A stretch of DNA of 64,000 bases from Paenibacillus polymyxa (lineage in GTDB: Bacteria; Bacillota; Bacilli; Paenibacillales; Paenibacillaceae), in contig NZ_JAGGNR010000016.1 of NCBI RefSeq assembly GCF_018614975.1, positions 1-64,000 of the forward strand. The letters run 5' to 3'. The notes beneath the pieces are model-generated. The model saw nothing but the letters and a program-made list of their open reading frames with translations. It ran no database searches and was not told the DNA's origin. Below are positions 35,304-45,496 of the stretch, piece after piece. Made by a program: the position numbers and the translations under genes. The first letter of the stretch is position 1. Every line of letters starts with the position of its first letter.

Positions 35304-36954
35304 AACTGCCAACCACCTGCCAGTTATTAGCCTGTTCAACCGTTAACGGTTGATGTCTGCGAATATAATCCTCCACCAGTGCGGCCATGTCTGTGGCACC
35401 TTCGTGCAGTACCTTTTTGCCTGGATACATCGCATAATCGCCGCCGCCAGCAGCACGGTAGCTGTTCATCACCACAGAGTACGTGCCATTCATCCCCATT
35501 GGTTTGCCTTCACGTTCCAACTTCACAACTCGACTGCCTACAGGTTGGGAGATATCCAATTCGTACTCTAGGCCAGCCCACATATCGTAATTATAATGTT
35601 GGGGTTTGGGCTCCATATAAGCCGGATTGACTGCCACCTCGCCAGAAGCATTCACTTCAAAGTAACGAGCCGTTTGTTCCAACGCCTCCCGGATATCCTG
35701 ACCACTCAACTCCAGAACCGTCAGAGTATTAGGATAGATGAAGTTGGATAACACGTCCCGAACGGTGATGTGACTCCCGAAACCACGAGCTTCTTCACTC
35801 AGCATGGCGGTATTGGAGAGCTGCGCTCCAGTCGCTTCCATCTGCACTTGATGTACAAAAGCAATGAATGGATGTGCCTTGAGTCGCAGAGCCGTAGCAT
35901 TGGTAATAGATAAATCCCCATCCACCTCGCCAATGGGTTGATCAAGCCATGCTTGTGCCTCAGTTTCCAGCTCATCCGTCAGTTTCATGACGGTTGCGTC
36001 AGGTTCAATTTCACTATGTTCATCCAGAAGTAACAACCGAGCCTTCTTATCGGTAATCTGCCATTTCCCGCCGGATGATTGTTCCAACTTAACGGTTACA
36101 TGCCCCGCACCATTTCCACTGAATCCCGGCTGAATGACGGTTACACCATGAATAGTAGCGATAAGTTGACGATGCTGATGTCCGGTTAGCAACACATCGA
36201 TGCCTTCAATGTCCCGGCAGATGGCATAGCCTTGATTTTCTCCAGTTAACCGTTCGGTGGGCTCGCCTGTCTCCAAATCATTCTCAAATCCGCCATGATA
36301 ACTCACCACCATTACATCTGGTTGTTCATGCTCATGGATATAGTTAACCCATGCACGAATCGTTTCCAAGGCATCAATGAACTGTAAACCTTCAATATTT
36401 TTGGGGTGCTCCCAGTTGGGTATGTAATGCGTAGTTGCGCCCAACAGGGCAATTTTGACGCCTGAAGATAATGTTTTGATCAGATAGGGAGGGCCAAAGG
36501 CCGGGATACCCGTACCGGGTGGAAGATCTGATCCAGCGCCTAATTCACTACGTTCAGCTTGTTCACCATACACAATATTGGCCGATAGCCAAGGGAAGTT
36601 GGAGACCTCAACTGCTTTGCGTAGCAAGTCCTGACCGTAGTTAAATTCATGATTGCCCATCACTGCAGCATCATAGCCCAGTTCATTCAGTACTGTTATG
36701 AAGGGGTGCCCTTCGTTGTTGGAAACCTGTGAAGCAGCATATGAAGCCAAGGGTGATCCTTGCAACAAATCCCCGTTATCCACCAGCAACAGTTCAGGTG
36801 AACGTTCGCGTTCCTTACGAATCAGGGAACCCAGGAGGGCAAGTCCTGCCGGGCGGTATGTATTGGTATTGTAATGAATGGGGCGGATGGCCCCGTGCAG
36901 ATCACTGGTGAACAGGATGTCGAAGCTTGCCGTATGAGTGGTTATGGATGTCAT
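35302..36954 (-). CDS. Bifunctional metallophosphatase/5'-nucleotidase
   Basis: About 550 residues. The start is placed at 36954 (M-T-S-I-T-T-H-T-A-S-F-D-I-L), with GAGGA nine bases upstream; longer readings lack a site. The N-terminal metallophosphoesterase domain has T-S-D-L-H-G, G-N-H-E-F-N-Y-G, S-Y-H-G-G and G-H-Q-H. The C-terminal domain is the 5'-nucleotidase substrate domain (R-A-A-G-G-G-D-Y-A-M-Y). It hydrolyses nucleotides or nucleotide sugars to release phosphate. No signal peptide is seen, unlike most UshA-type enzymes, so it may be cytoplasmic. It lies beside a phosphonate-type uptake operon, suggesting phosphorus scavenging. Confidence 0.88.
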   Translation of the reverse strand: MTSITTHTASFDILFTSDLHGAIRPIHYNTNTYRPAGLALLGSLIRKERERSPELLLVDNGDLLQGSPLASYAASQVSNNEGHPFITVLNELGYDAAVMGNHEFNYGQDLLRKAVEVSNFPWLSANIVYGEQAERSELGAGSDLPPGTGIPAFGPPYLIKTLSSGVKIALLGATTHYIPNWEHPKNIEGLQFIDALETIRAWVNYIHEHEQPDVMVVSYHGGFENDLETGEPTERLTGENQGYAICRDIEGIDVLLTGHQHRQLIATIHGVTVIQPGFSGNGAGHVTVKLEQSSGGKWQITDKKARLLLLDEHSEIEPDATVMKLTDELETEAQAWLDQPIGEVDGDLSITNATALRLKAHPFIAFVHQVQMEATGAQLSNTAMLSEEARGFGSHITVRDVLSNFIYPNTLTVLELSGQDIREALEQTARYFEVNASGEVAVNPAYMEPKPQHYNYDMWAGLEYELDISQPVGSRVVKLEREGKPMGMNGTYSVVMNSYRAAGGGDYAMYPGKKVLHEGATDMAALVEDYIRRHQPLTVEQANNWQVVGS

Positions 36955-37131
36955 TTTACAATCTCCTCTAATATATAAGTTCAGATATATGGAATTACCA
37001 TAAAACGGAGAAGACAGAATAGGCTGAAGGACCGAAGGATAGGTTGGTATCTCCGATGTTCTTCCTATATCTTCAACCATAATGAGCCTATTCTAACAGA
37101 TACAAGTCACGCTGACAGCCTGACAGGAAAC

Positions 37132-37185
37132 TTTACAAAACTCCAAATTTCGTTTCACATCGCGCTAATATTTGGCAATTATAGT
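37132..37185 (+). promoter_or_regulatory. Pho-box-like promoter of phnD
   Basis: TTTACA (37132) and TTCACA (37154) stand 22 bases apart, two turns of the 11-base PhoP repeat, about 20 bases before a TATAGT -10 at 37180-37185. No good -35 is present, as is usual for PhoP-activated promoters. The assignment is tentative. Confidence 0.4.
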
Positions 37186-37227
37186 AGACAAGTACTGAAA
37201 AATAGATATTCTCTGGAGGGTGTTCGT

Positions 37228-38214
37228 TTGAAGAAGTCTGCTTTATTTTTACCATTGTTGATTTTGGTTCTGTTTCTGAGTGCTTGTGGGTCTAGTGCTA
37301 CAACAGGTTCGTCTAACGGATCTGATACGAGTTCGAATGCGTCCGGTTCATCTACCGATACGGCAGAGACAGAGAAAGCTGTCGAAGGTTATGTACCAAC
37401 TGAATTGACGGTTCAATTTGTTCCTTCCCAGAACGCAGATACGCTTGAAGCCAAAGCGAAACCGCTGGAGAAGCTGCTTGGTGACAAACTGGGCATTCCG
37501 GTAAAAGTCAGCGTATCCACAGACTATAACACAATTATTGAAGCAATGGCTTCCAACAAAGTAGACGTAGGTTTCTTGCCTCCGACAGCTTATGTACTGG
37601 CCAAAGAAAAAGGCGCTGCACAAGTTATTTTGCAAGCACAACGTTTTGGTGTAAATGATGAGACAGGTGCTCCAACCGAAGAGTTGGCGGATTCCTATAA
37701 ATCCATGTTCATTGTGAAAAAAGATTCGCCGATTCAATCCATCGAGGACCTTAAAGGTAAAAAAGTCGCTTACCAAAACGTAACGTCTTCCGCAGGTTAT
37801 GTATGGCCAGCAGGCCTGTTGCTCGACAGAGGGATTGATCCATTGAAAGATGTATCACCTGTAACGTTGAAAGGACATGACCAAGGTGTTATCGCTGTAT
37901 TGAACGGTGACGTTGATGCAGCAGCTATTTTCCAGGATGCCCGCAACACGGTAGCCAAAGACTATCCGACTGTATTTGAAGATACGCGTGTACTGGCATT
38001 CACTGAGCCTATTCCTAACGATACCATTGCCGTTCGTACAGACATGAATGCAGATTGGACTGCGAAGATCAAACAAGCCTTCATCGATATCGGTAAAGAT
38101 ACAGAAGGACATCAGATCATCAAAGAAATCTATACGCATGAAGGTTATGTAGAGTCCGATGATAGCAAGTTCGAGATCGTTCGTCAGTATGGCGAAAAAG
38201 TGAAAGGTGAATAA
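37228..38214 (+). CDS. phnD: Phosphonate/phosphite ABC transporter substrate-binding lipoprotein
   Basis: This 328-residue protein starts at TTG 37228, eight bases after CTGGAGGG. A signal peptide with lipobox L-S-A-C (Cys20) is followed by a Ser/Thr/Gly-rich linker (to about 48) and a PhnD-type periplasmic-binding fold: L-T-V-Q-F-V-P-S-Q-N-A, V-D-V-G-F-L-P-P-T-A-Y, and L-K-G-H-D-Q-G-V-I-A-V-L-N-G-D-V-D-A. It captures phosphonate, phosphite or phosphate analogues outside the cell. The binding-site details that separate phosphite from phosphonate cannot be resolved here. Confidence 0.92.
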   Translation: MKKSALFLPLLILVLFLSACGSSATTGSSNGSDTSSNASGSSTDTAETEKAVEGYVPTELTVQFVPSQNADTLEAKAKPLEKLLGDKLGIPVKVSVSTDYNTIIEAMASNKVDVGFLPPTAYVLAKEKGAAQVILQAQRFGVNDETGAPTEELADSYKSMFIVKKDSPIQSIEDLKGKKVAYQNVTSSAGYVWPAGLLLDRGIDPLKDVSPVTLKGHDQGVIAVLNGDVDAAAIFQDARNTVAKDYPTVFEDTRVLAFTEPIPNDTIAVRTDMNADWTAKIKQAFIDIGKDTEGHQIIKEIYTHEGYVESDDSKFEIVRQYGEKVKGE

Positions 38215-38297
38215 TTCTGATCCAAAAGTAGTTTGGGATCTGTTCACTTTGTAATAGCTTTCTTGGATGGGAACAGCTTAATCGTAGCAATGAACAG

Positions 38298-38328
38298 GCC
38301 AGTTCAGCGTGATCTACGCTGTGCTGGC
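38298..38328 (+). terminator. Hairpin between phnD and phnC
   Basis: GCCAG-TT-CAGCGT pairs with ACGCTG-TG-CTGGC, without a proper T-run. It probably stabilises phnD mRNA and lowers downstream expression, as is common after binding-protein genes. Confidence 0.65.
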
Positions 38329-38392
38329 TTGTGCCATTATAGCAAACGACTCATATATGGTTGATCATTATGAATGAAAGAAGGATATTGTC

Positions 38393-39190
38393 ATGATTGA
38401 GCTTCATAACGTTACCAAAACTTACGCTAACGGCACCAAGGGCCTGGATAATATTAATCTGAAATTTGAGCAGGGTGAATTCATTGCTGTAGTGGGTCTG
38501 TCCGGTGCGGGCAAATCAACGCTCTTACGCTCCATTAACCGACTGCACGACATTAGTGAGGGAGAGATTCTGATTAACGGAAGCTCCATCACGAAGGCAC
38601 AAGGCAAACGGCTACGTATGATCAGACGCGACATCGGCATGATCTTCCAAAGCTTCAATCTGGTGAAACGGTCCAGTGTACTACGTAACGTACTCGCTGG
38701 ACGGGTTGGATACCATTCCACCATGCGTACCATTCTGGGTCGTTTTCCAAAAGAGGATATTGAGCTGGCATTCACTGCGCTGGATCGCGTGAATATTTCG
38801 GAGAAAGCTTACTCCCGTGCAGATCAGTTGTCCGGTGGACAACAACAGCGTGTGGCTATTGCCCGTGTACTGGCACAGGAAGCAAAAATCATACTGGCCG
38901 ACGAACCGGTTGCTTCACTCGACCCACTTACAACAAAGCAGGTGATGGATGACCTAAAACGCATCAATCAGGACCTTGGGATTACTACCATCGTCAATCT
39001 TCACTTTATTGATCTGGCCAGAGAGTATGCGACCCGTATTGTTGGATTGCGAGCAGGCGAGGTCGTATTCGATGGTCCGGTGGAAGAGGCAACGGATGAG
39101 CGCTTTGCAGAAATATACGGCAGACCGATTCTGGCTGACGAATTGCTGGACAAGCAGGCTGTGCATGAGCAGGGAGAAGTTGTGGTATGA
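38393..39190 (+). CDS. phnC: Phosphonate ABC transporter ATPase
   Basis: This 265-residue ATPase has Walker [11 protein letters not shown]-loop I-F-Q-S-F-N-L-V, signature L-S-G-G-Q-Q-Q-R, and Walker [13 protein letters not shown]. Length and the [15 protein letters not shown] segment are typical of PhnC. It drives uptake with the two PhnE permeases encoded next; its end overlaps the first permease start by four bases. Confidence 0.93.
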   Translation: MIELHNVTKTYANGTKGLDNINLKFEQGEFIAVVGLSGAGKSTLLRSINRLHDISEGEILINGSSITKAQGKRLRMIRRDIGMIFQSFNLVKRSSVLRNVLAGRVGYHSTMRTILGRFPKEDIELAFTALDRVNISEKAYSRADQLSGGQQQRVAIARVLAQEAKIILADEPVASLDPLTTKQVMDDLKRINQDLGITTIVNLHFIDLAREYATRIVGLRAGEVVFDGPVEEATDERFAEIYGRPILADELLDKQAVHEQGEVVV

Positions 39191-40038
39191 AGGGGCAGTC
39201 CAACGTTCCACTTCAGAATTCAGGCGGAGTGGGGAAGGAACCTGGTTCTAACCCGGCTCAGGTTGTGAATCGCCCAAAACCGCCTGGGCGTACGAAACAT
39301 CTGCTCACTTTAGTGATCATTCTGCTCCTTCTGTGGGCCAGTGCCAAGCAGACCGATGCCGGCTTCACAGAGTTATTTCAGGGATTCCCTGAAATGTGGA
39401 AATTGTTAAAGGATATGTTCCCACCCCGGTGGAGTTACTTTGATAATATCGTGCAAGGCATGCTGGAGACGATCCGAATGGCCTTGATTGGAACAACTAT
39501 TGGTGCCATTATTGCCATTCCAGTCTCGATCATCTGTGCCGGTAACTTGATGCCGAGTCGCTGGATCTATTATCCCGCACGTTTTCTGCTGAACCTGATT
39601 CGGACCGTCCCGGATCTGTTGCTTGCTGCTTTGTTCGTTGCTGTGTTTGGTTTGGGGCCAATCCCCGGAATCTTGGCACTGGCTGTGTTCTCCGTAGGTC
39701 TGATTGCGAAGTTGACCTATGAGACGCTGGAAACCATTGATCAGGGGCCGCTGGAAGCGATGACGGCTGTTGGTATGAACCGGATTCAGCTCATTGTATA
39801 TGGTGTGGTGCCGCAACTGGCCGCCCAGTTCACATCCTATGTGCTGTATGCCTTCGAAATTAATATACGTGCTGCTGCCATTCTGGGACTGGTGGGAGCC
39901 GGAGGAATTGGACTCTACTATGAGGCTACACTTGGATTCCTGGAGTATGACAAGACCAGCGTAATCATTCTGTTTACCCTCGTCATTGTCCTGATCATTG
40001 ATTATGTAAGTACTAAGCTGCGGGAGAAATTGCTATGA
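39187..40038 (+). CDS. phnE: Phosphonate ABC transporter permease 1
   Basis: This 283-residue permease has a long hydrophilic N-terminus and about six membrane segments. The PhnE family core includes [10 protein letters not shown] and the EAA-like loop [13 protein letters not shown]. It overlaps phnC and the second permease by four bases each, consistent with coupled translation. The two permeases form the heterodimeric channel. Confidence 0.92.
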   Translation: MKGQSNVPLQNSGGVGKEPGSNPAQVVNRPKPPGRTKHLLTLVIILLLLWASAKQTDAGFTELFQGFPEMWKLLKDMFPPRWSYFDNIVQGMLETIRMALIGTTIGAIIAIPVSIICAGNLMPSRWIYYPARFLLNLIRTVPDLLLAALFVAVFGLGPIPGILALAVFSVGLIAKLTYETLETIDQGPLEAMTAVGMNRIQLIVYGVVPQLAAQFTSYVLYAFEINIRAAAILGLVGAGGIGLYYEATLGFLEYDKTSVIILFTLVIVLIIDYVSTKLREKLL

Positions 40039-40841
40039 TGAAAAATGAAACAAGCCGCATCCGGCCAAAACCACGGAAAAACCCGCTACGCTGGGTCATT
40101 GTATTACTGCTGATCCTTGTGTATGCCTGGGCTCTCGCTGGTGTACCGTTTACTGGTTTCAAGGAAACCGCCGCCCAGATTATGAAGGCCATTGTAGCCG
40201 GGATTTTCTCGCCGGACTGGGATTTTGTATATCTGCCTGAGGGAGAAGACTTGCTGCGAGGCCTACTGGACACGTTGGCGATTTCCGTGCTGGGTACCGT
40301 GATCTCGGCTGTACTCTGTATTCCGTTTGCCTTCTGGTCTGCCCGTAACATGAGTGGGCATCGTTCCATCTCGGGCGCAGGCAAAATGGTACTCAGTTTC
40401 ATCCGTACGTTCCCTGAGATTATCATGGCTTTGATGTTCATCAAGGCAGTAGGTCCCGGATCGTTCGCAGGGGTACTCGCCCTTGGATTGCACTCCATCG
40501 GCATGTTAGGCAAATTGTACGCGGATGAAGTTGAGAATATCGACTACGGTCCATCTGAGGCGCTGCTTTCTTGCGGAGCCAATCGCATGCAACAGTTGTG
40601 GTTCGCCATCCTGCCCCAGGTCATGCCTGGATTCCTGAACTATACTCTGTATCGATTCGAGATCAATGTACGTTCTGCGACTATACTCGGTGTAATCGGG
40701 GCAGGGGGGATCGGTACCCCGCTGATCTTTGCATTGAGCACCCGGAACTGGCCGCGAGTAGGTATAATCCTGCTGGGTATTATCGTGATGATCACGATTA
40801 TCGACTTGATCTCGGGGTATATTCGTAAGAAGCTGGTTTAG
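40035..40841 (+). CDS. phnE: Phosphonate ABC transporter permease 2
   Basis: This 268-residue second PhnE-type permease shares the layout of the first (F-I-R-T-F-P-E-I-I-M-A-L-M-F and G-P-S-E-A-L-L-S-C-G-A-N-R). Tandem phnE genes are common in Bacillota uptake operons. No carbon-phosphorus lyase or phosphonatase genes follow, so the imported compound must be processed elsewhere. A terminator lies at 40902-40949. Confidence 0.92.
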   Translation: MMKNETSRIRPKPRKNPLRWVIVLLLILVYAWALAGVPFTGFKETAAQIMKAIVAGIFSPDWDFVYLPEGEDLLRGLLDTLAISVLGTVISAVLCIPFAFWSARNMSGHRSISGAGKMVLSFIRTFPEIIMALMFIKAVGPGSFAGVLALGLHSIGMLGKLYADEVENIDYGPSEALLSCGANRMQQLWFAILPQVMPGFLNYTLYRFEINVRSATILGVIGAGGIGTPLIFALSTRNWPRVGIILLGIIVMITIIDLISGYIRKKLV

Positions 40842-41159
40842 AGTTGATGTAAAGCTACGAAATATAGTAGATGATAAATTAAGATTAGATGATAGCGTAA
40901 GAAGAGAGGGCTATTCGGTGCCAGAATTTTGGCAGGGATAGTCTTTTTTGTGTGTCTGCAAATAAACAACGGTGCGTTCTTGTTGCTCAGCTAATCGTTG
41001 AGGAAGAAGAGGATTCCAAGAATATGTATAAAGATGATTGAATTATTTTCCAAATTCATGTAATGTTAATAGGTTTCTATATAAAGGGAATTAAGGATTT
41101 AATTAATACTCCTCCTAGATATCAATACAAGAAGTGAGTTTTTAAAAAGAAGGTGACCT
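40842..41159. other. Non-coding gap after phn operon
   Basis: The 318-base gap contains the phn terminator (40902-40949) and otherwise AT-rich sequence ending in AAGAAGGTGACC, the ribosome site of the next small gene. No other feature was seen. Confidence 0.6.
40902..40949 (+). terminator. Terminator after phn operon
   Basis: A long imperfect stem (GGCTATTC with GGATAGTC, TGCCA with TGGCA) ends in a T-run. Confidence 0.65.
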
Positions 41160-41420
41160 ATGGGATTATTTCAGTATATATGGATTGGGTTTATGGTACT
41201 CCTGTTACTTTACAGAATGGTCTTTCAGAAGTTTAAAAAACATAACAGAGAAAATATTGGACTCAGTGCAATCCTGATCATTTTCACGGGAAGCAGTTAT
41301 ACGTTTACACACATGAACTTAATTTTTTTCATTAGTGTTATCGCCGTGGCCGCTTATTGTGCTGTATGGAACAGCATTCTATTTGTTAGAAATGGCTATG
41401 AGTCGGAACGTTTGAAATGA
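41160..41420 (+). CDS. Small membrane protein
   Basis: This 86-residue protein follows AGAAGGTGACCT. It has a hydrophobic N-terminal helix (W-I-G-F-M-V-L-L-L-L-Y), a basic loop K-K-H-N-R-E-N, and two further hydrophobic segments. Function unknown. It is probably a single gene. Confidence 0.5.
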   Translation: MGLFQYIWIGFMVLLLLYRMVFQKFKKHNRENIGLSAILIIFTGSSYTFTHMNLIFFISVIAVAAYCAVWNSILFVRNGYESERLK

Positions 41421-41530
41421 ACCCGTTCTGCATCGGCGATAAAGAATTCAAACAATGTAGCATAGCCTTGCGGGAACTGGGCTAAGGAACCTGAGAGTCC
41501 CTATTTAGCCTTATAAGGCATCACTGGAAT

Positions 41531-41627
41531 TCTAACGAATCGTAGTGGCGCTATTTGTTGCGTTTTGCCCGATTTAACCCTTTGGCAACTGAAATGTAGT
41601 TAAATAGCGATGCTGAGGTTCGTTAGA
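41531..41627. repeat. MITE-like palindromic element, about 97 bases
   Basis: TCTAACGAA and CGCTATTT at the left end recur inverted at the right end (AAATAGCG and TTCGTTAGA); inner arms GTTGC and GCAAC extend the fold. The arms match at about 19 of 26 positions. No clear target duplication is visible. Confidence 0.55.
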
Positions 41628-41634
41628 TTTTAAA

Positions 41635-41655
41635 ATTCGGCCCAAATGGCCGAAT
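41635..41655. repeat. Short perfect palindrome
   Basis: ATTCGGCC and GGCCGAAT are perfect 8-base arms around CAAAT, immediately right of the MITE-like element. Confidence 0.7.
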
Positions 41656-41859
41656 AAGATCTGTCGGGTTCTTTAGCAGTGGCAGCTTTTTTAGATACTT
41701 TCCAGCCAAGGAATTCCTATGTAACTAGAATTGATCTGACGGGAGTAGAGAATAAAACGGTTAAGACGATTTCTCCTCTAGCTCCAATGTTTCCTTCTCA
41801 AGTAAGATAAGTGATGTGCTGATTAACTTATTGACCATTGGTGTGAACTGGAGGTTCTA

Positions 41860-42396
41860 ATGACATATAAATCATCTATTCTGGTTATGTTGATCGTACT
41901 GCTGGTTGGTGGTGGTCTATTCGCTTATTTTTACAAGTTTCCTAAAGAAGTCAATGTTACACGTGAAGCTGTAACCTATGCACAGGTTGATCCCGAAACT
42001 ACCGAATCAACTGCAATTAAGGTAGAAGGAACGATTTACCGTCCACTATTTCGTCAGTCTACGTTCGAAGGCAGAATTACAATCGAAGGTAAAGATTTTA
42101 CAACAACTGGGGATATGATGACTGTCTACGTAGCGGAAAGCCACGGAGGCATTCATATGGGGAACCTTCATTATCTAAAATCAGGTAAACCCTTGGAAAC
42201 GTTATGGCATGGACTAATTTGGTTTGATTCAGCGTGGGAAAATATTAATCTGAATCTTGGCAGAGCAGGACAGACGTCAGACCAGAATTTTTATGTGGTC
42301 GCTACAGCTCGCAATCAGCAAGAAGCTTACGAAGTTCAAGCGCGTATGAGTGAGCGATTTGGAGACGGATTTGCTCCTCGAAACAACATAGAATAA
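41860..42396 (+). CDS. Hypothetical membrane-anchored protein
   Basis: This 178-residue protein has one N-terminal membrane segment (I-L-V-M-L-I-V-L-L-V-G-G-G-L-F-A-Y-F) and a soluble, beta-rich extracellular part with G-R-I-T-I-E-G-K-D-F and H-G-G-I-H-M-G-N-L-H-Y. GGAGG lies before the ATG. No family was recognised. It is convergent with the large secreted protein gene. Confidence 0.6.
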   Translation: MTYKSSILVMLIVLLVGGGLFAYFYKFPKEVNVTREAVTYAQVDPETTESTAIKVEGTIYRPLFRQSTFEGRITIEGKDFTTTGDMMTVYVAESHGGIHMGNLHYLKSGKPLETLWHGLIWFDSAWENINLNLGRAGQTSDQNFYVVATARNQQEAYEVQARMSERFGDGFAPRNNIE

Positions 42397-42400
42397 ATAG

Positions 42401-42441
42401 AAAGAGGGCCTTTCTCCGTTAAACGGAGAAAGGCCCTCTTT
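42401..42441. terminator. Strong bidirectional terminator
   Basis: AAAGAGGGCCTTTCTCCGT pairs perfectly with its inverted copy around a three-base loop, between convergent genes. Confidence 0.9.
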
Positions 42442-42473
42442 GCGGATTATACAAGTTTGAATAATTTAAGCTC

Positions 42474-45278
42474 TTAACTAGCCAAAGGCAACGCTTTGGT
42501 CACTTGAACCGCAATCGTCTCTGTGCTGGTTACGCCTGCGGCGTTGATCAGCTCAGCACGGTACGTATACGTTCCGTTAGCGCGACCGGACAATTCCGTT
42601 GTAGCACTTTGAGAAGCTGGTGTTGCCGCGTTCAACGCTTGTGTATCAATCAATACATCATTCTCGTAGAGACGGTATTCAGTTGCGTTCGTACCCCACC
42701 AGAGGTTCATGGATACGTTATAGTTGCCGTCACCATCCCAGTTATTTTGGGACAAGTTCGCTTTTCCTGGAGCAGCATTCGTTACTTGAACTGTCAGCTC
42801 ATCACTGCGTGTAGTTCCTTTGTCATTGGTCAGCTCGGCTACATACGTGTATGTTCCGTTAGCCTTGCCTGTAATCGCCGTTTTGGCAAACTGTGAAGAA
42901 GGTGTAGTCGCAGTCAGTTTCTGTGTATCGATCAGAACGCCGTTCTCATACAGTTTGTACTCAGAACCGTTTTCGCCCCACCAGAGGTTCATGCTTACGT
43001 TATACGAACCTTCGAACAGGCCAGTGGTATATCCATTATCAGAAGAAAGCACCGGTTTACCCGGTGCTCCTGCAGCTGGAGTGGAAGGCACTTCGCCGCC
43101 ACCTTGCTCTTCAGCAGGTACAAAATCATTCAAGCTTCTAGGTTTCAATTGATATACATCTTTGAAAATAGCGGAAACCCCTGTGATATCGATTTTGTCA
43201 CCAGCAGCATAAGGGAAAGAAGTCTCCGTCACACCTGTACGGGTGTCTACACGGATATGTGTGCTTGTTCCGTCTGCGGCTACCGCGTCGAATTCAAAAG
43301 ATCCAACTGGTGTAGCACTGATGATATTCTCAATCGTTACATCTTTCAGTTGAACCAGTTGACCTTGGTTCGCATCTGTAATTGCAGTAACCTCGATTGG
43401 AGCAGGTACGGAAGCCGTACCTGTTTTCTCAATCGCAACGATATCCGTAAGCTCAAACTCGCTGTTATAGATGGTTGTTGCTGCCGTCACTTTCACCTTG
43501 TCACCTGCATGGAAGCCGCTAGTATGCTGGAATACGTAGATTCCGGCAGTTTCATCTTGAAGATAGAAGGCTTGTCCACCGAATGCACCCGGCTCTGTCG
43601 TCACAACACCTTCGATGGTTACGGTCGTACCAACGGCTTTGGTGCGTGCTTCAGCAACTGTGATAGCTGCTGGAATCGGTCCTTCTTCTTCCGGAAGCTG
43701 TTCTGCTGGCACATTGCCAACAGTCACGGCATTGGTGATCAGGTTGCTGCCATTCAGACGCAGACGCAAGCTCGCAGCGCCAGTTGTACCCGGTTTGATG
43801 CGGACGTTCAGATCTTTGATCCCGCGACCTTGGCTGTCCGAGGTTACACTGAATGTGGAGCTATAACCGTACGAAGTCGGCCAAGTACCACTATCATTCT
43901 GGACCATGGCGACCTGTGTTCCGCCAGTCAGATAGATACCGGCACTATATCCGGATACGGTTGTGTTTGGAGCCATGTTCTCCACAACTACACGAATCTG
44001 GAAGTCTTCTGCATTCGGAAGCGTATCCTGTTTCACGAAGCTGTAAGCAGCATTTGCACTGGATGCAGGGCCGCCGTAAGAACCAGCCTTAAACGTGGAA
44101 CGATCGTACCACTTGTATCCGGCAGCAGGTCCGGACCAAGGTTCAGCCTGTGGTTCTGTAGAAGCAGTCGGCTCTTCGAATGGCAACAACGCTGTAGCTG
44201 TGTCCAGTTCAAGTCCGTTCACTTCAGTCAGGCTTGTGTAGTTTTCTTGCGTAGCGAGCCAGTTCACGGTATTCACGAGCAACACCGCATCATCGGCTTC
44301 TTTAAAACCGTCATAAGTCGTTTTGCGTGTGCCAGTCTCTTCACGCAAGTATTTTGGTGATGCATCTTCTACTGGAGACGAGTCACCGATGAAAGCAGCC
44401 TTACCTGCGCCCAGCTTGGATACAGCCACGTAAGGACCTTCTTCGATCCCGCCACCGTTGTATACGCCTTGGTCCACCGCGTTATTCCATTTTGCGTTGG
44501 TTTTTGGCAGGTACACAATACCTTTTGCCTTTTCAGGATCAGTGATTGCAAGTGTTGAACCGGCGTGCATGGCTACAGCCGATACCCCTTCTGTAATTCC
44601 GAAGGCTTGATCTGCCGGTACGACGATATTGGCATTGATATCACCAAGAGCGTTATAGCGGAATCTTACGCCGAAGTTATCGGACAACCAGTCCGAGCTG
44701 GTTATATTTTGCATCGCTTCAGAATTACGCTCATCTGTGCTCATACCTTTTGCCGGATCTTCGAATGCTCCCCGACGATAGCCATTGATGACTTCAGAGC
44801 CATCCCAGCGATTTTTGTTACGGTCTGCATTATAGTGATCTCCAACAAAGAAGATGCTGCCGCCCGTTTCAACATATTGTTTCAGTGCTTCTTGTTCGGA
44901 TGTTTTGAAAGGAATTTGAGGCTCTGCAATAACGAATACGTTGTACTCTTTCAGATCATCATAGGTAAATGGAGTTGTCTTGCGAAGTTCTTTGACATAG
45001 TAACCATCATTCGCGAGTGCATTCCCGAAGTCGGAGAAACCTCCATCAATGACCCAGTCTGCAGCTCCAGCCGTTTGGCCGTGAGAGTTGTCGAACAATA
45101 CTTTTTTACCTGCATTTTGGTTCACAACCTTTGCCTGAATGAACGGTGCCGGGTCTGTCGGTCCTTCCGCATGAACCGATGCATCTCCGTTCCATAATCC
45201 GATCTGAAGCGGCAAAGCCATGGACAATGCCAGGAGTGATTTTAGAAATACTCCTCGCATACCTGTTAATTTACCCAA
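42474..45278 (-). CDS. Large secreted multidomain protein with OB-fold and Fn3/ChiA-N-like repeats
   Basis: About 934 residues. The best start is TTG at 45278, six bases after GGGAGGG. A signal peptide ends near A-S-V-H-A-E. Region 1 (about 40-350) has a GATase-like fold with L-F-D-N-S-H-G-Q-T and [14 protein letters not shown]. Next come a lamina-like segment (about 370-520) and OB-fold domains (about 530-720; V-T-I-E-G-V-V-T-T) like those of secreted nuclease YhcR. Two C-terminal repeats follow, each with [10 protein letters not shown], resembling chitinase N-terminal or Fn3 modules. Action on extracellular DNA or polymer is possible; no nuclease active site was recognised. Confidence 0.75.
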   Translation of the reverse strand: MGKLTGMRGVFLKSLLALSMALPLQIGLWNGDASVHAEGPTDPAPFIQAKVVNQNAGKKVLFDNSHGQTAGAADWVIDGGFSDFGNALANDGYYVKELRKTTPFTYDDLKEYNVFVIAEPQIPFKTSEQEALKQYVETGGSIFFVGDHYNADRNKNRWDGSEVINGYRRGAFEDPAKGMSTDERNSEAMQNITSSDWLSDNFGVRFRYNALGDINANIVVPADQAFGITEGVSAVAMHAGSTLAITDPEKAKGIVYLPKTNAKWNNAVDQGVYNGGGIEEGPYVAVSKLGAGKAAFIGDSSPVEDASPKYLREETGTRKTTYDGFKEADDAVLLVNTVNWLATQENYTSLTEVNGLELDTATALLPFEEPTASTEPQAEPWSGPAAGYKWYDRSTFKAGSYGGPASSANAAYSFVKQDTLPNAEDFQIRVVVENMAPNTTVSGYSAGIYLTGGTQVAMVQNDSGTWPTSYGYSSTFSVTSDSQGRGIKDLNVRIKPGTTGAASLRLRLNGSNLITNAVTVGNVPAEQLPEEEGPIPAAITVAEARTKAVGTTVTIEGVVTTEPGAFGGQAFYLQDETAGIYVFQHTSGFHAGDKVKVTAATTIYNSEFELTDIVAIEKTGTASVPAPIEVTAITDANQGQLVQLKDVTIENIISATPVGSFEFDAVAADGTSTHIRVDTRTGVTETSFPYAAGDKIDITGVSAIFKDVYQLKPRSLNDFVPAEEQGGGEVPSTPAAGAPGKPVLSSDNGYTTGLFEGSYNVSMNLWWGENGSEYKLYENGVLIDTQKLTATTPSSQFAKTAITGKANGTYTYVAELTNDKGTTRSDELTVQVTNAAPGKANLSQNNWDGDGNYNVSMNLWWGTNATEYRLYENDVLIDTQALNAATPASQSATTELSGRANGTYTYRAELINAAGVTSTETIAVQVTKALPLAS

Positions 45279-45465
45279 CCAAATCCCTCCCAAATATTAG
45301 TTGATTCATGAGTTCGTCCATATTCTACCACATGAAAATCTCACATAGTCATAACAATTTGTAAAAATTAACTCGATATTTGTAAAATTGGGTCTTTTGA
45401 CATATCCGTAGGTCATTCGGTCCAGCTTCATTTATCCAATCTACCCTCATATATTGATTCCGGTA

Positions 45466-45496
45466 TAAAAAAAGCCATCTCTTATGAGATGACTTT
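45466..45496 (-). terminator. Terminator of ECF sigma gene
   Basis: On the minus strand AAAGTCATCTC pairs with GAGATGGCTTT and runs into seven T. It overlaps the sigma factor stop. Confidence 0.8.

Larger units (their letters stand above)
41421..41859. other. Non-coding gap with repeat elements
   Basis: The 439-base gap holds a MITE-like palindromic element (41531-41627) and a short perfect palindrome just after it (41635-41655). I see no ORF. Confidence 0.6.

Noticed and set aside
42504..45197. Long open frames opposite the large secreted protein, one of about 418 codons
   Set aside because: They give Cys/Ser/Arg-rich products without ribosome sites or known domains and lie fully antisense to a well-supported gene.
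45340..45400. Two TTTACA-type repeats before the large secreted protein, considered as Pho box or as a third operator of the two-component system
   Set aside because: Spacing is 21 bases with no middle repeat, and there is no agreement outside the TTACAAAT core, so the match is too weak.
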